Part shown: in pieces, positions 34,960 through 43,939 of the stretch | Layout: every line of letters begins with the position of its first letter | Numbering within the stretch: position 1 is the stretch's first letter | Source: an uncultured Eubacterium sp. | GTDB taxonomy: Bacteria > Bacillota > Clostridia > Lachnospirales > Lachnospiraceae | Direction of reading: 5' to 3' | Length of the DNA: 64,000 nt | NCBI GenBank assembly: GCA_900552795.1 | Contig: USBB01000001.1 | Location: 62,001 to 126,000 of the forward strand | Notes under the pieces: generated by a model | What the model was told of the DNA's origin: nothing | Databases searched by the model: none | The model's input: only the letters and a program-made list of their open reading frames with translations | Program-made: the position numbers and the translations under genes

Positions 34960-37056
34960 ATGAATATTTTGTCAGATGCACTCGGTTTTGTGATGAGTTT
35001 GTGCTATTCAATTATAAGTAATTACGGCATAGCAATCATATTATTTACGCTGGTCAGCAAGATTGTGCTGCTTCCGGTATCAGTGTGGGTTCAGAAGAAC
35101 TCCATAAAAATGGTTAAAATGCAGCCGGAGATTAACAGAATTAAGGCCAGATATTATGGGGATGCGGACAGCATTGCAGATGAGCAGTCCAAAATTTTTA
35201 AGAGAGAAAAGTATAATCCGCTTGCATCGCTTATACCTCTTATAATACAGATAGTTTTGCTTCTGGGATTAGTTGCGGTAATCTATCATCCGTTAGATTA
35301 TCTTCTTCATATACCAAAAGAGGTTATAGCTGCATTTAATGAGCTTACTGTAAAGCTTACAGGTGCAGATATTGAATCGTCGTCAATACAGCTTGCAGTA
35401 GTTGAAACAATCCAGAGCGGAAAATATAGTGCTGAGTTTGCGGCACTGTCATCACAGTTTGCTAATATAAATATTAATGAACTGCTTGTTTCAGTTCAGA
35501 GTTTGAAAATGAGCTTCTGCGGATTTAATTTAAGCTGGGTTCCTGCACAGATAGGAGGAATTTCAATACTTGTTCCGCTTATTGCAGGTTTTTCGGCATG
35601 GCTTTTGTGCGTGGCGCAGAACGCAAGCAATGTATTGCAGGCGGAGCAGTCAAAGCTTAACAAGTATGGAATGATGCTTCTTTCAGTAGGTCTGTCACTG
35701 TATCTTGGATTTTTTGTTCCGACAGGTGTTGTTGTTTACTGGATAGCAAGTAATCTTCTTGCGATAGTTCAGCTTTACCTTTTAAACTGGGCTATTAATC
35801 CGAAAAAGTATGTTGACTATGAGGCGCTTGAGGCAAGTAAGCAGGAGCTTATGGAGCTTGGTGCGATAGGTGGCGGCAAGAAGCACAGGAGAGGTCCGGA
35901 AGCAAAGCGAGAAAAGGCTGATTACAAGCGATTTTTCTCAATAGTAAATAAGCATCTCGTTTTCTATTCTGAGAGCAACGGATTTTACAAATATTATGCA
36001 GGAATTATCGAGTACATATTAAAAAATACAAATATTACAATCCATTATATAACAAGTGATCCTAACGATAATATTTTCAATATGGCAAATGAAAATCCGC
36101 AGATTAAGGCTTACTACATAGGCGAAAAGAGACTTATAACGCTTATGATGAAAATGGATGCGGATATAGTGGTTATGACAATGCCTGACCTTGAAAATTA
36201 TCATATTAAGAGAAGCTATATAAGAAAAGATGTAGAGTATTTATATGTGCCGCATGGTATGGGAAGCTTCAACCTGACCATGAGGACAGGCTGTGTTGAC
36301 CATTTTGACACTGTATTCTGCTGCGGTAAGCATCACAAGGAAGAAATAGAGAAGACAGAGATTGCATACAATCTTCCAAAGAAAAAGCTTATAGAGTGGG
36401 GATATTGTCTTATAGATAAGATGCGTGAAGATTATGCAAAATCAGAAAAGAAAGTTTCTGATGTTAAGACAATTCTTATTGCACCGTCATGGCAGAAAGA
36501 CAATATAGTTGATAACTGTCTTGAGGAGCTTCTCGACAATTTAAGAGGTCATGGACGAAAGATTATTGTGCGTCCTCATCCTCAGCATGTAAGACATAAG
36601 CCAGAGAAAATGGAGGGGCTTAAGGAACGCTATAAAAATGACACAGATATTGAAATTCAGACAGATTTCTCATCAAACAGCACTGTTTTTGAGGCTGATA
36701 TGATTATTACGGACTGGTCTGATATTTCATTTGAATATGCATACACAACATGCAAGCCTGTGCTTTTCATTGACACACCTATGAAAGTCATGAATCCTGA
36801 ATATAAGAAGATTGATACAGAGCCAATCAATATATGGATGCGTAATGTTATAGGCGAGACATTAAAGCTTGATGAAATTGGAAAGGTTAACGAGACAGTT
36901 GAGAGAATGCTTGATTCAGCTGAAATGTATCACGAAAAGATAGACAACTTTGCGCATGAATATTTGTATAATATGGGACGCAGTGCTGAGGTTGGAGCAA
37001 AATATATTATAAGCTCAATTCAGGAAAAGATAAAAAATAATAAAAACAAACAATAG
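34960..37056 (+). CDS. YidC/Oxa1-type membrane protein fused to a CDP-glycerol glycerophosphotransferase-like domain
   Basis: 698 aa. Residues 1-295 are YidC/Oxa1-like: NYGIAIILFTLVSKIVLLP, KMVKMQPEINRIKARY, NPLASLIPLIIQI and a terminal FFVPTGVVVYWIASN segment. The groove Arg of Gram-positive YidC is aligned with a Lys. There is no lipoprotein signal. A basic linker (GGGKKHRRGPEAKRE) leads to a TagF-like domain (about 325-690) with PHGMGS, IRPHPQH and TDWSDISFEYAY. Inference: the insertase half anchors or positions a phosphopolymer transferase at the membrane. GGGGAG is upstream of the ATG. It heads a cassette with the two genes below. Confidence 0.85.
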   Translation: MNILSDALGFVMSLCYSIISNYGIAIILFTLVSKIVLLPVSVWVQKNSIKMVKMQPEINRIKARYYGDADSIADEQSKIFKREKYNPLASLIPLIIQIVLLLGLVAVIYHPLDYLLHIPKEVIAAFNELTVKLTGADIESSSIQLAVVETIQSGKYSAEFAALSSQFANININELLVSVQSLKMSFCGFNLSWVPAQIGGISILVPLIAGFSAWLLCVAQNASNVLQAEQSKLNKYGMMLLSVGLSLYLGFFVPTGVVVYWIASNLLAIVQLYLLNWAINPKKYVDYEALEASKQELMELGAIGGGKKHRRGPEAKREKADYKRFFSIVNKHLVFYSESNGFYKYYAGIIEYILKNTNITIHYITSDPNDNIFNMANENPQIKAYYIGEKRLITLMMKMDADIVVMTMPDLENYHIKRSYIRKDVEYLYVPHGMGSFNLTMRTGCVDHFDTVFCCGKHHKEEIEKTEIAYNLPKKKLIEWGYCLIDKMREDYAKSEKKVSDVKTILIAPSWQKDNIVDNCLEELLDNLRGHGRKIIVRPHPQHVRHKPEKMEGLKERYKNDTDIEIQTDFSSNSTVFEADMIITDWSDISFEYAYTTCKPVLFIDTPMKVMNPEYKKIDTEPINIWMRNVIGETLKLDEIGKVNETVERMLDSAEMYHEKIDNFAHEYLYNMGRSAEVGAKYIISSIQEKIKNNKNKQ

Positions 37057-37111
37057 GAAATGAAACTTATACGAAAACCAACAATAAACAAAAAAAGAGA
37101 GGATTTTAATT

Positions 37112-37366
37112 ATGAAAGCAGCATTAACAGCAGTTTTATTTGCACCATTATTAAATAATATGGTAGGAGCTTACATTGACCCGTCTGTAATGACATATGC
37201 AATACAGGCAGTTGCCGGTATTGTTATTGCAATCGGAGCAGTAGCAGGAATTTACTGGAGAAAGGCAAAAAAGAAGATTAACAACTCACTTGGCATTGAT
37301 GAGAATAAGAATAAAGAAGTAGAAACAGATGAGATTATTATAAAAGATTCTGCAAGTCAGGAATAA
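37112..37366 (+). CDS. small YIDP-motif membrane protein
   Basis: 84 aa. A hydrophobic N-terminus, AYIDPSVMTYAIQA, one clear membrane segment (about 26-48), then a basic IYWRKAKKKI stretch and an acidic tail. Small proteins with YIDP near the membrane segment are commonly found beside surface-glycan phosphotransferases; no defined biochemical role. GAGAGG lies 11 bases before the ATG. It sits between the fusion protein and the sulfatase-fold gene with short gaps. Confidence 0.75.
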   Translation: MKAALTAVLFAPLLNNMVGAYIDPSVMTYAIQAVAGIVIAIGAVAGIYWRKAKKKINNSLGIDENKNKEVETDEIIIKDSASQE

Positions 37367-37381
37367 GGAGTTGTGGTTGAA

Positions 37382-39019
37382 ATGTTTAAGGGAAAATCAT
37401 TTAAGGATTTTGTGCCGGGAATTATAATTTCATTTGCATGCAGTTTTCTGGTGTGTTTATATGCGCCGCTTGAGTTATTTTTTTCAAACAGGGATGAGTT
37501 CTGGTTTGATATATATGTATTGGGACCGATAGTGCTTGGAATGTTTTTTTTCACTGCTGCAATTTCTATGATAGTTCTTGCAGTTTTATATTTCATAAAT
37601 AAAAAGATATATCACATAGGCATACTTCTTGAATTTGCAGGGCTGGTCTGTACATATATACAGGGCAATTTCATGGTTGGCAATCTTCCTCCGACTGACG
37701 GAACAGACGTAGATTGGAGTAAATACACAGTATCAACGGTTATTTCAGTGGTTATGTGGATTGTTGTGATTGCGGCATTGCTCGTACTTACAAAAATATT
37801 CAGCGCAAAAAAGGTTATCTCTGTGATAAATGTTGTGGCTGGGTGTCTTTCGCTTATGCTGCTTGTTACACTGACTACAGTATGTATAAATAATGATGGT
37901 TTCTCGAAAAAAACAAATCTGACAGTTACAGAGAAAAGTCAGATGGAACTGTCGAGAGATAAGAATTTTATCATATTGGTACTTGATGCGGTGGACGGCG
38001 AAACATTTGGTAATATGATGGAACAAAATCCGCAGTACAAAGAGATTTTCAATGATTTTACGTTTTATTCAGATGCTATGAGTACATATCCATTTACAAA
38101 GCATTCTATTCCTTTTATGCTTACGGGGCAATGGTATGAAAATCAGACAGATTTTAATGGGTTTGTAGATAAGACATTCACAGAATCAAAGCTTTTTTCT
38201 AACCTTGAAAGCAAGAATTATAAAATGGGGCTCTATGAATCTGAATTGACATTGGGCGATGATAATCTGTTAAGATTTGATAATGTGATTGATACAAACG
38301 GAGTAACTTCTATTAAGGATTTTATCAAGCTTGAGATAAAACTGGTAGGATTTAAATATGCGCCTTATGGTTTAAAGCAATTTTGTGACATTGATACCAA
38401 TGAGTTTGTAAAGCTTCGGGGAGGGTCGGATGAATATAAGGCATTTAACAGCTCTAATGAAGATTTTTACAAAAATGTAAAAAATAATGATTTTACGCTG
38501 ACAGATGACAAATGCTTCAAATTTATTCATATAGAGGGCGGACATGTTCCGTTTAAATATAACGAGAATGTTGAAGTAATAGAGAATGGTACTTATGAAG
38601 ATAATCTTAAGGCATGTTTTACAATGACAAAGGCATATCTTGATAAGCTTAAAGCAAGTGGATTGTATGACAATTCGGTTATTATGATAATGGCAGATCA
38701 TGGCTATAATATGTATGAGACAGAAGGCAGACAAAATCCTGCGCTGTTTATCAAGGGAATAAATGAAAAGCATGATCTTTCCTACTCAAAAGCGCCTGTT
38801 TCGTATGATGATTTGCAGGAGGCATATGCAAGACTTCTTGAGGGTAAGAGAAGTGATGAGGTGTTTGACTGCAAAGAGGGCGACAAAAGGTCAAGAAGGT
38901 ATTTATTTTATTATCATTTAAAGGATGCGAATATGGTTGAATATGAGCAGACAGGAGCAGCTAAGGATATGGATAGTTTAAAAATGACAGGACGAGCTTT
39001 CAGTCTTGACGAGAATTAG
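37382..39019 (+). CDS. five-TM sulfatase-fold membrane transferase (LtaS/EptA-like)
   Basis: 545 aa. Five N-terminal membrane segments (to about residue 165) followed by an alkaline-phosphatase-superfamily domain, the topology of LtaS. Metal/nucleophile positions visible: VLDAVD, T239 in PFTKHSIPFML (EptA-like nucleophile context), and D439-H440 in IMADHGYN. It probably transfers a phosphoglycerol or phosphoethanolamine unit outside the membrane. GGAG at 37367-37370 suits ATG 37382; GTG 37373 is too close. It follows the TagF-like fusion, consistent with a phosphopolymer pathway. Confidence 0.82.
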   Translation: MFKGKSFKDFVPGIIISFACSFLVCLYAPLELFFSNRDEFWFDIYVLGPIVLGMFFFTAAISMIVLAVLYFINKKIYHIGILLEFAGLVCTYIQGNFMVGNLPPTDGTDVDWSKYTVSTVISVVMWIVVIAALLVLTKIFSAKKVISVINVVAGCLSLMLLVTLTTVCINNDGFSKKTNLTVTEKSQMELSRDKNFIILVLDAVDGETFGNMMEQNPQYKEIFNDFTFYSDAMSTYPFTKHSIPFMLTGQWYENQTDFNGFVDKTFTESKLFSNLESKNYKMGLYESELTLGDDNLLRFDNVIDTNGVTSIKDFIKLEIKLVGFKYAPYGLKQFCDIDTNEFVKLRGGSDEYKAFNSSNEDFYKNVKNNDFTLTDDKCFKFIHIEGGHVPFKYNENVEVIENGTYEDNLKACFTMTKAYLDKLKASGLYDNSVIMIMADHGYNMYETEGRQNPALFIKGINEKHDLSYSKAPVSYDDLQEAYARLLEGKRSDEVFDCKEGDKRSRRYLFYYHLKDANMVEYEQTGAAKDMDSLKMTGRAFSLDEN

Positions 39020-39133
39020 AAGGTAAGCCGCATAGTTTAAAAATTATCTTGCCAGAATATTTATTTTATGCTAAAATGTGCTAAATTATACTTATGTATA
39101 GCCTGGCTATTATAAGTCAATAATTATACAGGT

Positions 39134-39160
39134 GCCGCAGTTTTCTTAAGCGGCATTTTA
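39134..39160 (+). terminator. short terminator before the tRNA genes
   Basis: TGCCGC-12-GCGGCA followed by TTTTA; weak (6 bp). The stretch 39020-39133 otherwise shows nothing I can name. Confidence 0.5.
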
Positions 39161-39164
39161 GCAG

Positions 39165-39246
39165 GGACGGATTCCCGAGTGGCCAAAGGGGACAGACTGT
39201 AAATCTGCTGGCAACGCCTTCGAAGGTTCGAATCCTTCTCCGTCCA
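39165..39246 (+). tRNA. tRNA-Tyr (GTA)
   Basis: Acceptor arms GGACGGA and TCCGTCC pair fully. Anticodon GTA at 39199-39201, a long variable arm typical of bacterial tRNA-Tyr, T-loop GGTTCGAATCC, discriminator A at 39246. CCA is not encoded. Confidence 0.96.
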
Positions 39247-39290
39247 TTTTTATGATTGCAGAGGAATCTGTAGTTGTAAGCACATATCGG

Positions 39291-39376
39291 GCCGGTGTGG
39301 CGGAACTGGCAGACGCACAGGACTTAAAATCCTGCGGGACTTAACTCCCATACGGGTTCGATTCCCGTTGCCGGCA
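39291..39376 (+). tRNA. tRNA-Leu (TAA)
   Basis: Acceptor GCCGGTG pairs with TGCCGGC through two G-U pairs. Anticodon TAA at 39325-39327, long variable arm, T-loop GGGTTCGATTCCC, discriminator A at 39376, CCA not encoded. 44 bases after tRNA-Tyr, probably one transcript. Confidence 0.95.
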
Positions 39377-39428
39377 TATGAACAGAGACAACAGGGAACC
39401 GGTATTAGGGCCTGTTAGCTGAGTACTT

Positions 39429-39455
39429 AAGAATGTGCTTCGGCACATTCTTTTA
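39429..39455 (+). terminator. terminator of the tRNA operon
   Basis: AAGAATGTGC-TTCG-GCACATTCTT, a 10-bp stem with a stable UUCG-type tetraloop, then TTTT. Confidence 0.88.
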
Positions 39456-39504
39456 TGTGTAATAGGGAATTTTTATAAATTATTATTAAGGAGAAAATAT
39501 ACAG

Positions 39505-40920
39505 ATGAGCCAGACAAGGGAAAGAGTAAAGAATGCCATTTTACTTATTTCAGATGCTGTCAGCATATTCTTAAGTTATTTTGTTGCCGGATATATATGG
39601 ATGGTAATGCACAGGCATTATAGTCTTGAGGTATACAGTGCCTATATGAAATCCAACATAATTCCGATATTTATTGCATATTTTGTAACGATATTAGTTT
39701 ATACAGGTAATGCAGGGCTGCTTCAAAGGAGTTTTCTAAAGGAAGTAAAGGTTGTTGTCATAAAGGGAATGATTATGGCGGCAGTTGTCGCTGTATATGA
39801 ATTTTTGACAAAGGATCCGGTAGCATTCCCGCGAGGACTTTATGCACTGCTTCTGGTGTCAAGTACAATTCTTGCGCTTGTGTTAAGATGTATAGTCAAA
39901 GCGGTTCTTGTACATGAGGGAACGAGGCGCAATGCGACTGCAAGACTTATGCTTATTACAACGAGCAGCAGGGCGCAAGATGTGACTGAAAGAATTGCGA
40001 AGCAGGACACATGGCTTAGAAAGCTTGTAAGCGTTGTGATAATTGATAAAGATATGACAGGAAGTAAGATACTCGGTGTTCCTGTAGTTGCAAACGCTGA
40101 TACAATGATAGATTATTTTAAGAGAGAGATAGTTGATGAGGTATTTATTGACCTTGAGGACAATGAGGTGAAAGAACTAAGAGATTTACTTCTTGTTCTT
40201 GAGGATATGGGTATTACCGTTCATATTAATCTCGGCATTATAAAGATATATGATGATTTTGCAGTATCATTCAGTGAGTTCGGAGATATTCCTGTGGCAA
40301 CGCTGGCTAACAGATTTTATGATTTCAAGCAGTTAGCAATAAAGAGAGTTTTTGATGTAATTGGTTCGATAGTAGGACTTGCTATAACTGCAGTTGTTAT
40401 GATATTTGTGGCACCTGCAATAAAAATCGAGTCAAAGGGACCACTTTTTTTTAAGCAGAAGAGAGTGGGGAAGAACGGAAGATATTTTTATATCTATAAA
40501 TTCCGCTCAATGTATATGGATGCAGAAGACAGACTTAAAGAGCTCATGGAAAAGAATGAGATGAGCGGGTTAATGTTTAAGATGGCAGATGATCCAAGAA
40601 TAACAAAAGTAGGTAAATTTATCAGAAAAACAAGTATCGATGAGCTTCCACAATTTTTTAACGTATTGAAAGGCGATATGAGTCTTGTTGGTACAAGACC
40701 GCCTACAGTTGCGGAATTCAAGCAGTATAAAGGTCATCATAAGAGAAGACTGAGTATGAAGCCGGGAATTACGGGAATGTGGCAGGCGTACGGACGAAAC
40801 AGTGTTGTTGATTTTGAGGATGTTGTGAAAATGGATTTGGATTATATTGATAACTGGAGTCTGGGACTTGACATTAAAATACTCTTAAAAACAGTACAGA
40901 CTGTTTTTAGCGGTAAATAA
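39505..40920 (+). CDS. polyprenyl-phosphate sugar-1-phosphate transferase (WbaP/CpsE type)
   Basis: 471 aa. Four or five N-terminal membrane segments, a CoA-binding-like central region, and the C-terminal bacterial sugar transferase domain: KRVFDVIGSIVGL, FFKQKRVGKNGR, KFRSM, TSIDELPQFFNVLKGDMSLVGTRPP. It starts glycan synthesis by moving a sugar-1-phosphate onto undecaprenyl phosphate at the inner membrane face. AGGAG is 12 bases upstream. First gene of the glycan cluster, and closed by a terminator-like hairpin. Confidence 0.93.
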   Translation: MSQTRERVKNAILLISDAVSIFLSYFVAGYIWMVMHRHYSLEVYSAYMKSNIIPIFIAYFVTILVYTGNAGLLQRSFLKEVKVVVIKGMIMAAVVAVYEFLTKDPVAFPRGLYALLLVSSTILALVLRCIVKAVLVHEGTRRNATARLMLITTSSRAQDVTERIAKQDTWLRKLVSVVIIDKDMTGSKILGVPVVANADTMIDYFKREIVDEVFIDLEDNEVKELRDLLLVLEDMGITVHINLGIIKIYDDFAVSFSEFGDIPVATLANRFYDFKQLAIKRVFDVIGSIVGLAITAVVMIFVAPAIKIESKGPLFFKQKRVGKNGRYFYIYKFRSMYMDAEDRLKELMEKNEMSGLMFKMADDPRITKVGKFIRKTSIDELPQFFNVLKGDMSLVGTRPPTVAEFKQYKGHHKRRLSMKPGITGMWQAYGRNSVVDFEDVVKMDLDYIDNWSLGLDIKILLKTVQTVFSGK

Positions 40921-40929
40921 TCGTGTATG

Positions 40930-40970
40930 AGAGCAGTGAGATTTTATCCACTGCTCTATACGTGTTTTAT
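40930..40970 (+). terminator. terminator after the sugar transferase gene
   Basis: AGAGCAGTG (40930-40938) pairs with CACTGCTCT (40949-40957), followed by a modest GTTTTAT tail. Confidence 0.65.
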
Positions 40971-40993
40971 GGGGACGTAAATTTTATACACGA

Positions 40994-41067
40994 TTTTTCA
41001 CACAGCTATTTGTTTATGAGCAAAAACAAACAGCAAATAACAAAGTTGCTCAAGAATGGAGATAGAG
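40994..41067 (+). repeat. structured leader element, copy D (upstream of glf), shortened
   Basis: Keeps CACACAG, hairpin 1 (CTATTTGTTT 41006-41015 with AAACAAACAG 41024-41033, one mismatch) and loop-1 TGAGCAA (41017-41023) pairing with TTGCTCA (41046-41052). About 50 bases holding hairpin 2 are missing and hairpin 3 is reduced to AAC/GTT. The surviving pieces are those of the loop to pre-Shine-Dalgarno pairing. Confidence 0.75.
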
Positions 41068-42168
41068 ATGAAATATGATTATCTGATAGTTGGGGCAGGT
41101 CTGTGCGGAGCAGTATTTGCATATGAAGCAGCAAAAAAAGGAAAGAAATGTCTTGTGGTCGAAAAAAGAAACCACATTGCAGGTAATATTTATTGTGAGG
41201 AAAGAAGCGGAATAAACGTTCATATGTATGGAGCACACATTTTTCATACTTCTGACACAAAAATATGGCAATATGTTAACAGATTTGCAGAATTTAATAA
41301 TTATATAAATTCACCTATAGCAAGATATAAGGATGAATTATATAATTTGCCTTTTAATATGAATACATTCAGTAAAATGTGGAATATAGCTACACCGCAG
41401 GAGGCAAAAGAAATAATAGCCTCACAGATTGCAGATTTAAATATAAAAGAGCCGAAAAATTTAGAGGAACAGGCATTGTCACTTGTCGGAAGAGATGTCT
41501 ATGAAAAGCTTATAAAGGGATATACACAAAAACAGTGGGGACGCAGTTGTACAGAGCTTCCGTCATTTATAATAAAAAGACTTCCTTTGAGGTTTACATA
41601 TGACAATAATTATTTTAATGACAGATATCAGGGGATTCCAATCGGCGGATATACAAAAATTGTTGAAAAACTTCTTGAAGAAGCTGATGTAAGATTGGGT
41701 TGTGATTATCTTAAGAATAAAGATGAGCTTAATGCAATGGCTGACAAAATTATTTATACAGGTATGATTGATGCATATTACGACTATAAGCTCGGGGTTC
41801 TTGAGTACAGAAGCGTAAGATTTGAGACAGAGGAGCTTGATACAGATAATTATCAGGGAAATGCAGTTGTAAATTATACTGATGCTGACGTACCATACAC
41901 AAGAATTATTGAGCATAAGCATTTTGAGTATGGAAAGCAGCCGACGACAATTATTTCAAGGGAATATTCAAGTGAATGGAAGAAAGGTGACGAGCCTTAT
42001 TACCCGGTTAATAATGATAAAAATAACAGTTTATATGAGAAGTACAGGGAACTTGCGAACAGAGAGGACAATATAATTTTTGCAGGAAGACTTGGCGGAT
42101 ATAAATATTATGATATGGATAAGGTTATAGCGGCGACACTTGAATTGTGCGAAAAGGAATTGAATTAG
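41068..42168 (+). CDS. glf: UDP-galactopyranose mutase
   Basis: 366 aa. FAD-binding DYLIVGAGLCGAVFA, KRNHIAGNIY, YGAHIFHTS, and GYTQKQWG are diagnostic. It makes UDP-galactofuranose, a precursor of surface galactofuranans. GGAG at 41058-41061 supports ATG 41068 over ATG 41056. UDP-galactose could come from galE at 51788. Copy D forms its leader. Confidence 0.95.
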   Translation: MKYDYLIVGAGLCGAVFAYEAAKKGKKCLVVEKRNHIAGNIYCEERSGINVHMYGAHIFHTSDTKIWQYVNRFAEFNNYINSPIARYKDELYNLPFNMNTFSKMWNIATPQEAKEIIASQIADLNIKEPKNLEEQALSLVGRDVYEKLIKGYTQKQWGRSCTELPSFIIKRLPLRFTYDNNYFNDRYQGIPIGGYTKIVEKLLEEADVRLGCDYLKNKDELNAMADKIIYTGMIDAYYDYKLGVLEYRSVRFETEELDTDNYQGNAVVNYTDADVPYTRIIEHKHFEYGKQPTTIISREYSSEWKKGDEPYYPVNNDKNNSLYEKYRELANREDNIIFAGRLGGYKYYDMDKVIAATLELCEKELN

Positions 42169-42178
42169 GAGGATTAAT

Positions 42179-43330
42179 ATGGATAGCAATAAAGAATTAT
42201 GGCAGCTTTTTCAATCTGCAAAAAAGGGCAATGATGAGGCTTATGAACAGCTCTGCAACGATACATACGATGTGGTATATAATCTTGTGGCCATGATATA
42301 TGAAAAAGAGGAGAACAGAAATAAGCTGGTTAAACACATTTTTACAAAAATGCGCAAGGCCATAGCGTCAGAAAATATAGATGACAAGGATGTGTTAAGA
42401 TGGGTTGCGCAGTATGCAACCACAGTTACATATAAGGTTTACGTTTCACAGAAAGGTGAATTATTTACAGAGAGTGAAGATGACAGGGAATATGATTATA
42501 ATTCAATAGATGGTGATAACGATTTTTATGACTGCTGCGTATATTTTAATGAGGCAATCGAGGAAAATTTCGAAGAAATTGCTGGTACAATGGATAAACT
42601 TTCAAAGCCGCAGAAAATCATTTATCAGCTTTTCTGCTATGAAGAGTGCAGTATTGATGAAATCGAGGATATACTTGAAACAGACAGTCTGTACGTGTGC
42701 AGTGAGATAGCTGCGTTAAGAGAAATTATTATTGATGATTACAATGAAAAATTTGCGGACAATGAAAATGAAGATTCTGAAGAAGATGGTTCACAGATTG
42801 ATATAGTTGAGGATGAAGATGATGTTATAGATAAAATATATACCATCGTTCCTGAAAAGATTATGATTGGGATAGGCGTAGGTATAGCTGTAGTAGTAGT
42901 TGCGATTATTGTGGTAGTTGCATCAATGGCAGGAAAATCAGGAAAGGGCGGTTCTACAGATACTACGACAAAGGCGAGCGTTACAAAGGAACAGACTATA
43001 AAAGACGGTCAGAATGCAACTTCAAAGCCTGCACAGGACTGGAAGAATGAGTTGACTACTCCGGCAGGTATAGAGGATTCTCCTACAAGAAAACCGGCAG
43101 GAGGCAGTGGCGGACAGTCAACGACAACAACACAGGCCCCTTCAACACAGGCACCTGAACAGGAAACAACAACAGAAGCAGAAACGCCTGAGCCGAAGCC
43201 AACAGAGACACAGGAACCTGGACCGAAGCCAACGGAAACACAGGAACCTGCATCAAAGCCAACAGAAACACAGAAACCTGAACCGACGCCAACAGAAACG
43301 CAATCTGAACAGGTTCAGCAGGCGCAGTAA
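42179..43330 (+). CDS. membrane-tethered ECF-sigma-like protein with a Pro/Thr-rich tail
   Basis: 383 aa. The N-terminal about 190 residues look like an ECF sigma factor: a region-2-like AKKGNDEAYEQLCNDTYDVV segment and a region-4-like KLSKPQKIIYQLF-SIDEIEDILETD. An acidic linker follows, then one membrane segment (about 228-251), and an extracellular Thr/Pro/Glu tail with PTETQ repeats. A sigma-like domain on the cytoplasmic side joined to a wall-spanning tail implies surface sensing coupled to transcription, or a decayed sigma reused structurally. Follows glf by ten bases. Confidence 0.68.
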   Translation: MDSNKELWQLFQSAKKGNDEAYEQLCNDTYDVVYNLVAMIYEKEENRNKLVKHIFTKMRKAIASENIDDKDVLRWVAQYATTVTYKVYVSQKGELFTESEDDREYDYNSIDGDNDFYDCCVYFNEAIEENFEEIAGTMDKLSKPQKIIYQLFCYEECSIDEIEDILETDSLYVCSEIAALREIIIDDYNEKFADNENEDSEEDGSQIDIVEDEDDVIDKIYTIVPEKIMIGIGVGIAVVVVAIIVVVASMAGKSGKGGSTDTTTKASVTKEQTIKDGQNATSKPAQDWKNELTTPAGIEDSPTRKPAGGSGGQSTTTTQAPSTQAPEQETTTEAETPEPKPTETQEPGPKPTETQEPASKPTETQKPEPTPTETQSEQVQQAQ

Positions 43331-43415
43331 GATAATCTGATTAGAGTGTTTTAAGTGTATTTTGGAGCTTAAGCACGAAAATTATATATTAAGGGAAATA
43401 GGTAAAAATAAAATT

Positions 43416-43913
43416 ATGAAAGAAAAAAAGGCTTTACTAATCCAGTTTCTGAAATTTGGATTGGTGGGAATATCAAATACGCTTGTTTCGGGAGTCATAT
43501 ATTTTGTTTTAAATACATTGATTTGGCCCGGACACTGGCTTTTTGCAAGTATTGTAAGCTGGGTTATAAGTGTGCTTAATGCGTATCTTTGGCAGAATAT
43601 TTTTGTGTTTAAGGAAGAAACCGATAAGCAGCACAGAGTCTGGTGGCAGACATTATTAAAGACATATATGACATATGCGTTTACCGGACTTTTTCTCAAT
43701 AACATATTGCTTTTTATATGGGTTGATGTTGTTGACATAAGCAGATTTTGCGGCGGAATGATAGATTTCTTTGCCGGGTTGAATATAGGATTTTTAGGTT
43801 CAAAAGAGACGTTTTCAAGTAATATGGGATGGATTTTAAATATGATTGTATCTATTCCGTTAAACTTTATAATCAACAAATTCTGGGCTTACAGACAGAA
43901 AAAAATTAAGTGA
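43416..43913 (+). CDS. GtrA-family membrane protein (GtcA-like)
   Basis: 165 aa with four membrane segments; FLKFGLVGISNTLVSG and NAYLWQNIFVFK, and the final NFIINKFWAYR, are characteristic. GtrA/GtcA proteins are thought to flip polyprenyl-phosphate sugars for later GT-C transfer; a DPM-like GT2 and YfhO lie downstream in the same direction. The ribosome binding site before ATG 43416 is weak (GGGAAATAGG about 20 bases away); a TTG at 43362 is possible. Confidence 0.85.
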   Translation: MKEKKALLIQFLKFGLVGISNTLVSGVIYFVLNTLIWPGHWLFASIVSWVISVLNAYLWQNIFVFKEETDKQHRVWWQTLLKTYMTYAFTGLFLNNILLFIWVDVVDISRFCGGMIDFFAGLNIGFLGSKETFSSNMGWILNMIVSIPLNFIINKFWAYRQKKIK

Positions 43914-43939
43914 AATCAGGAAAGGCATGATATTTTGGT

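Noticed and set aside
43140..43330. Short tandem-like DNA repeats, possible CRISPR
   Set aside because: They encode the PTETQ repeats of the sigma-like protein; no unique spacers of constant length.
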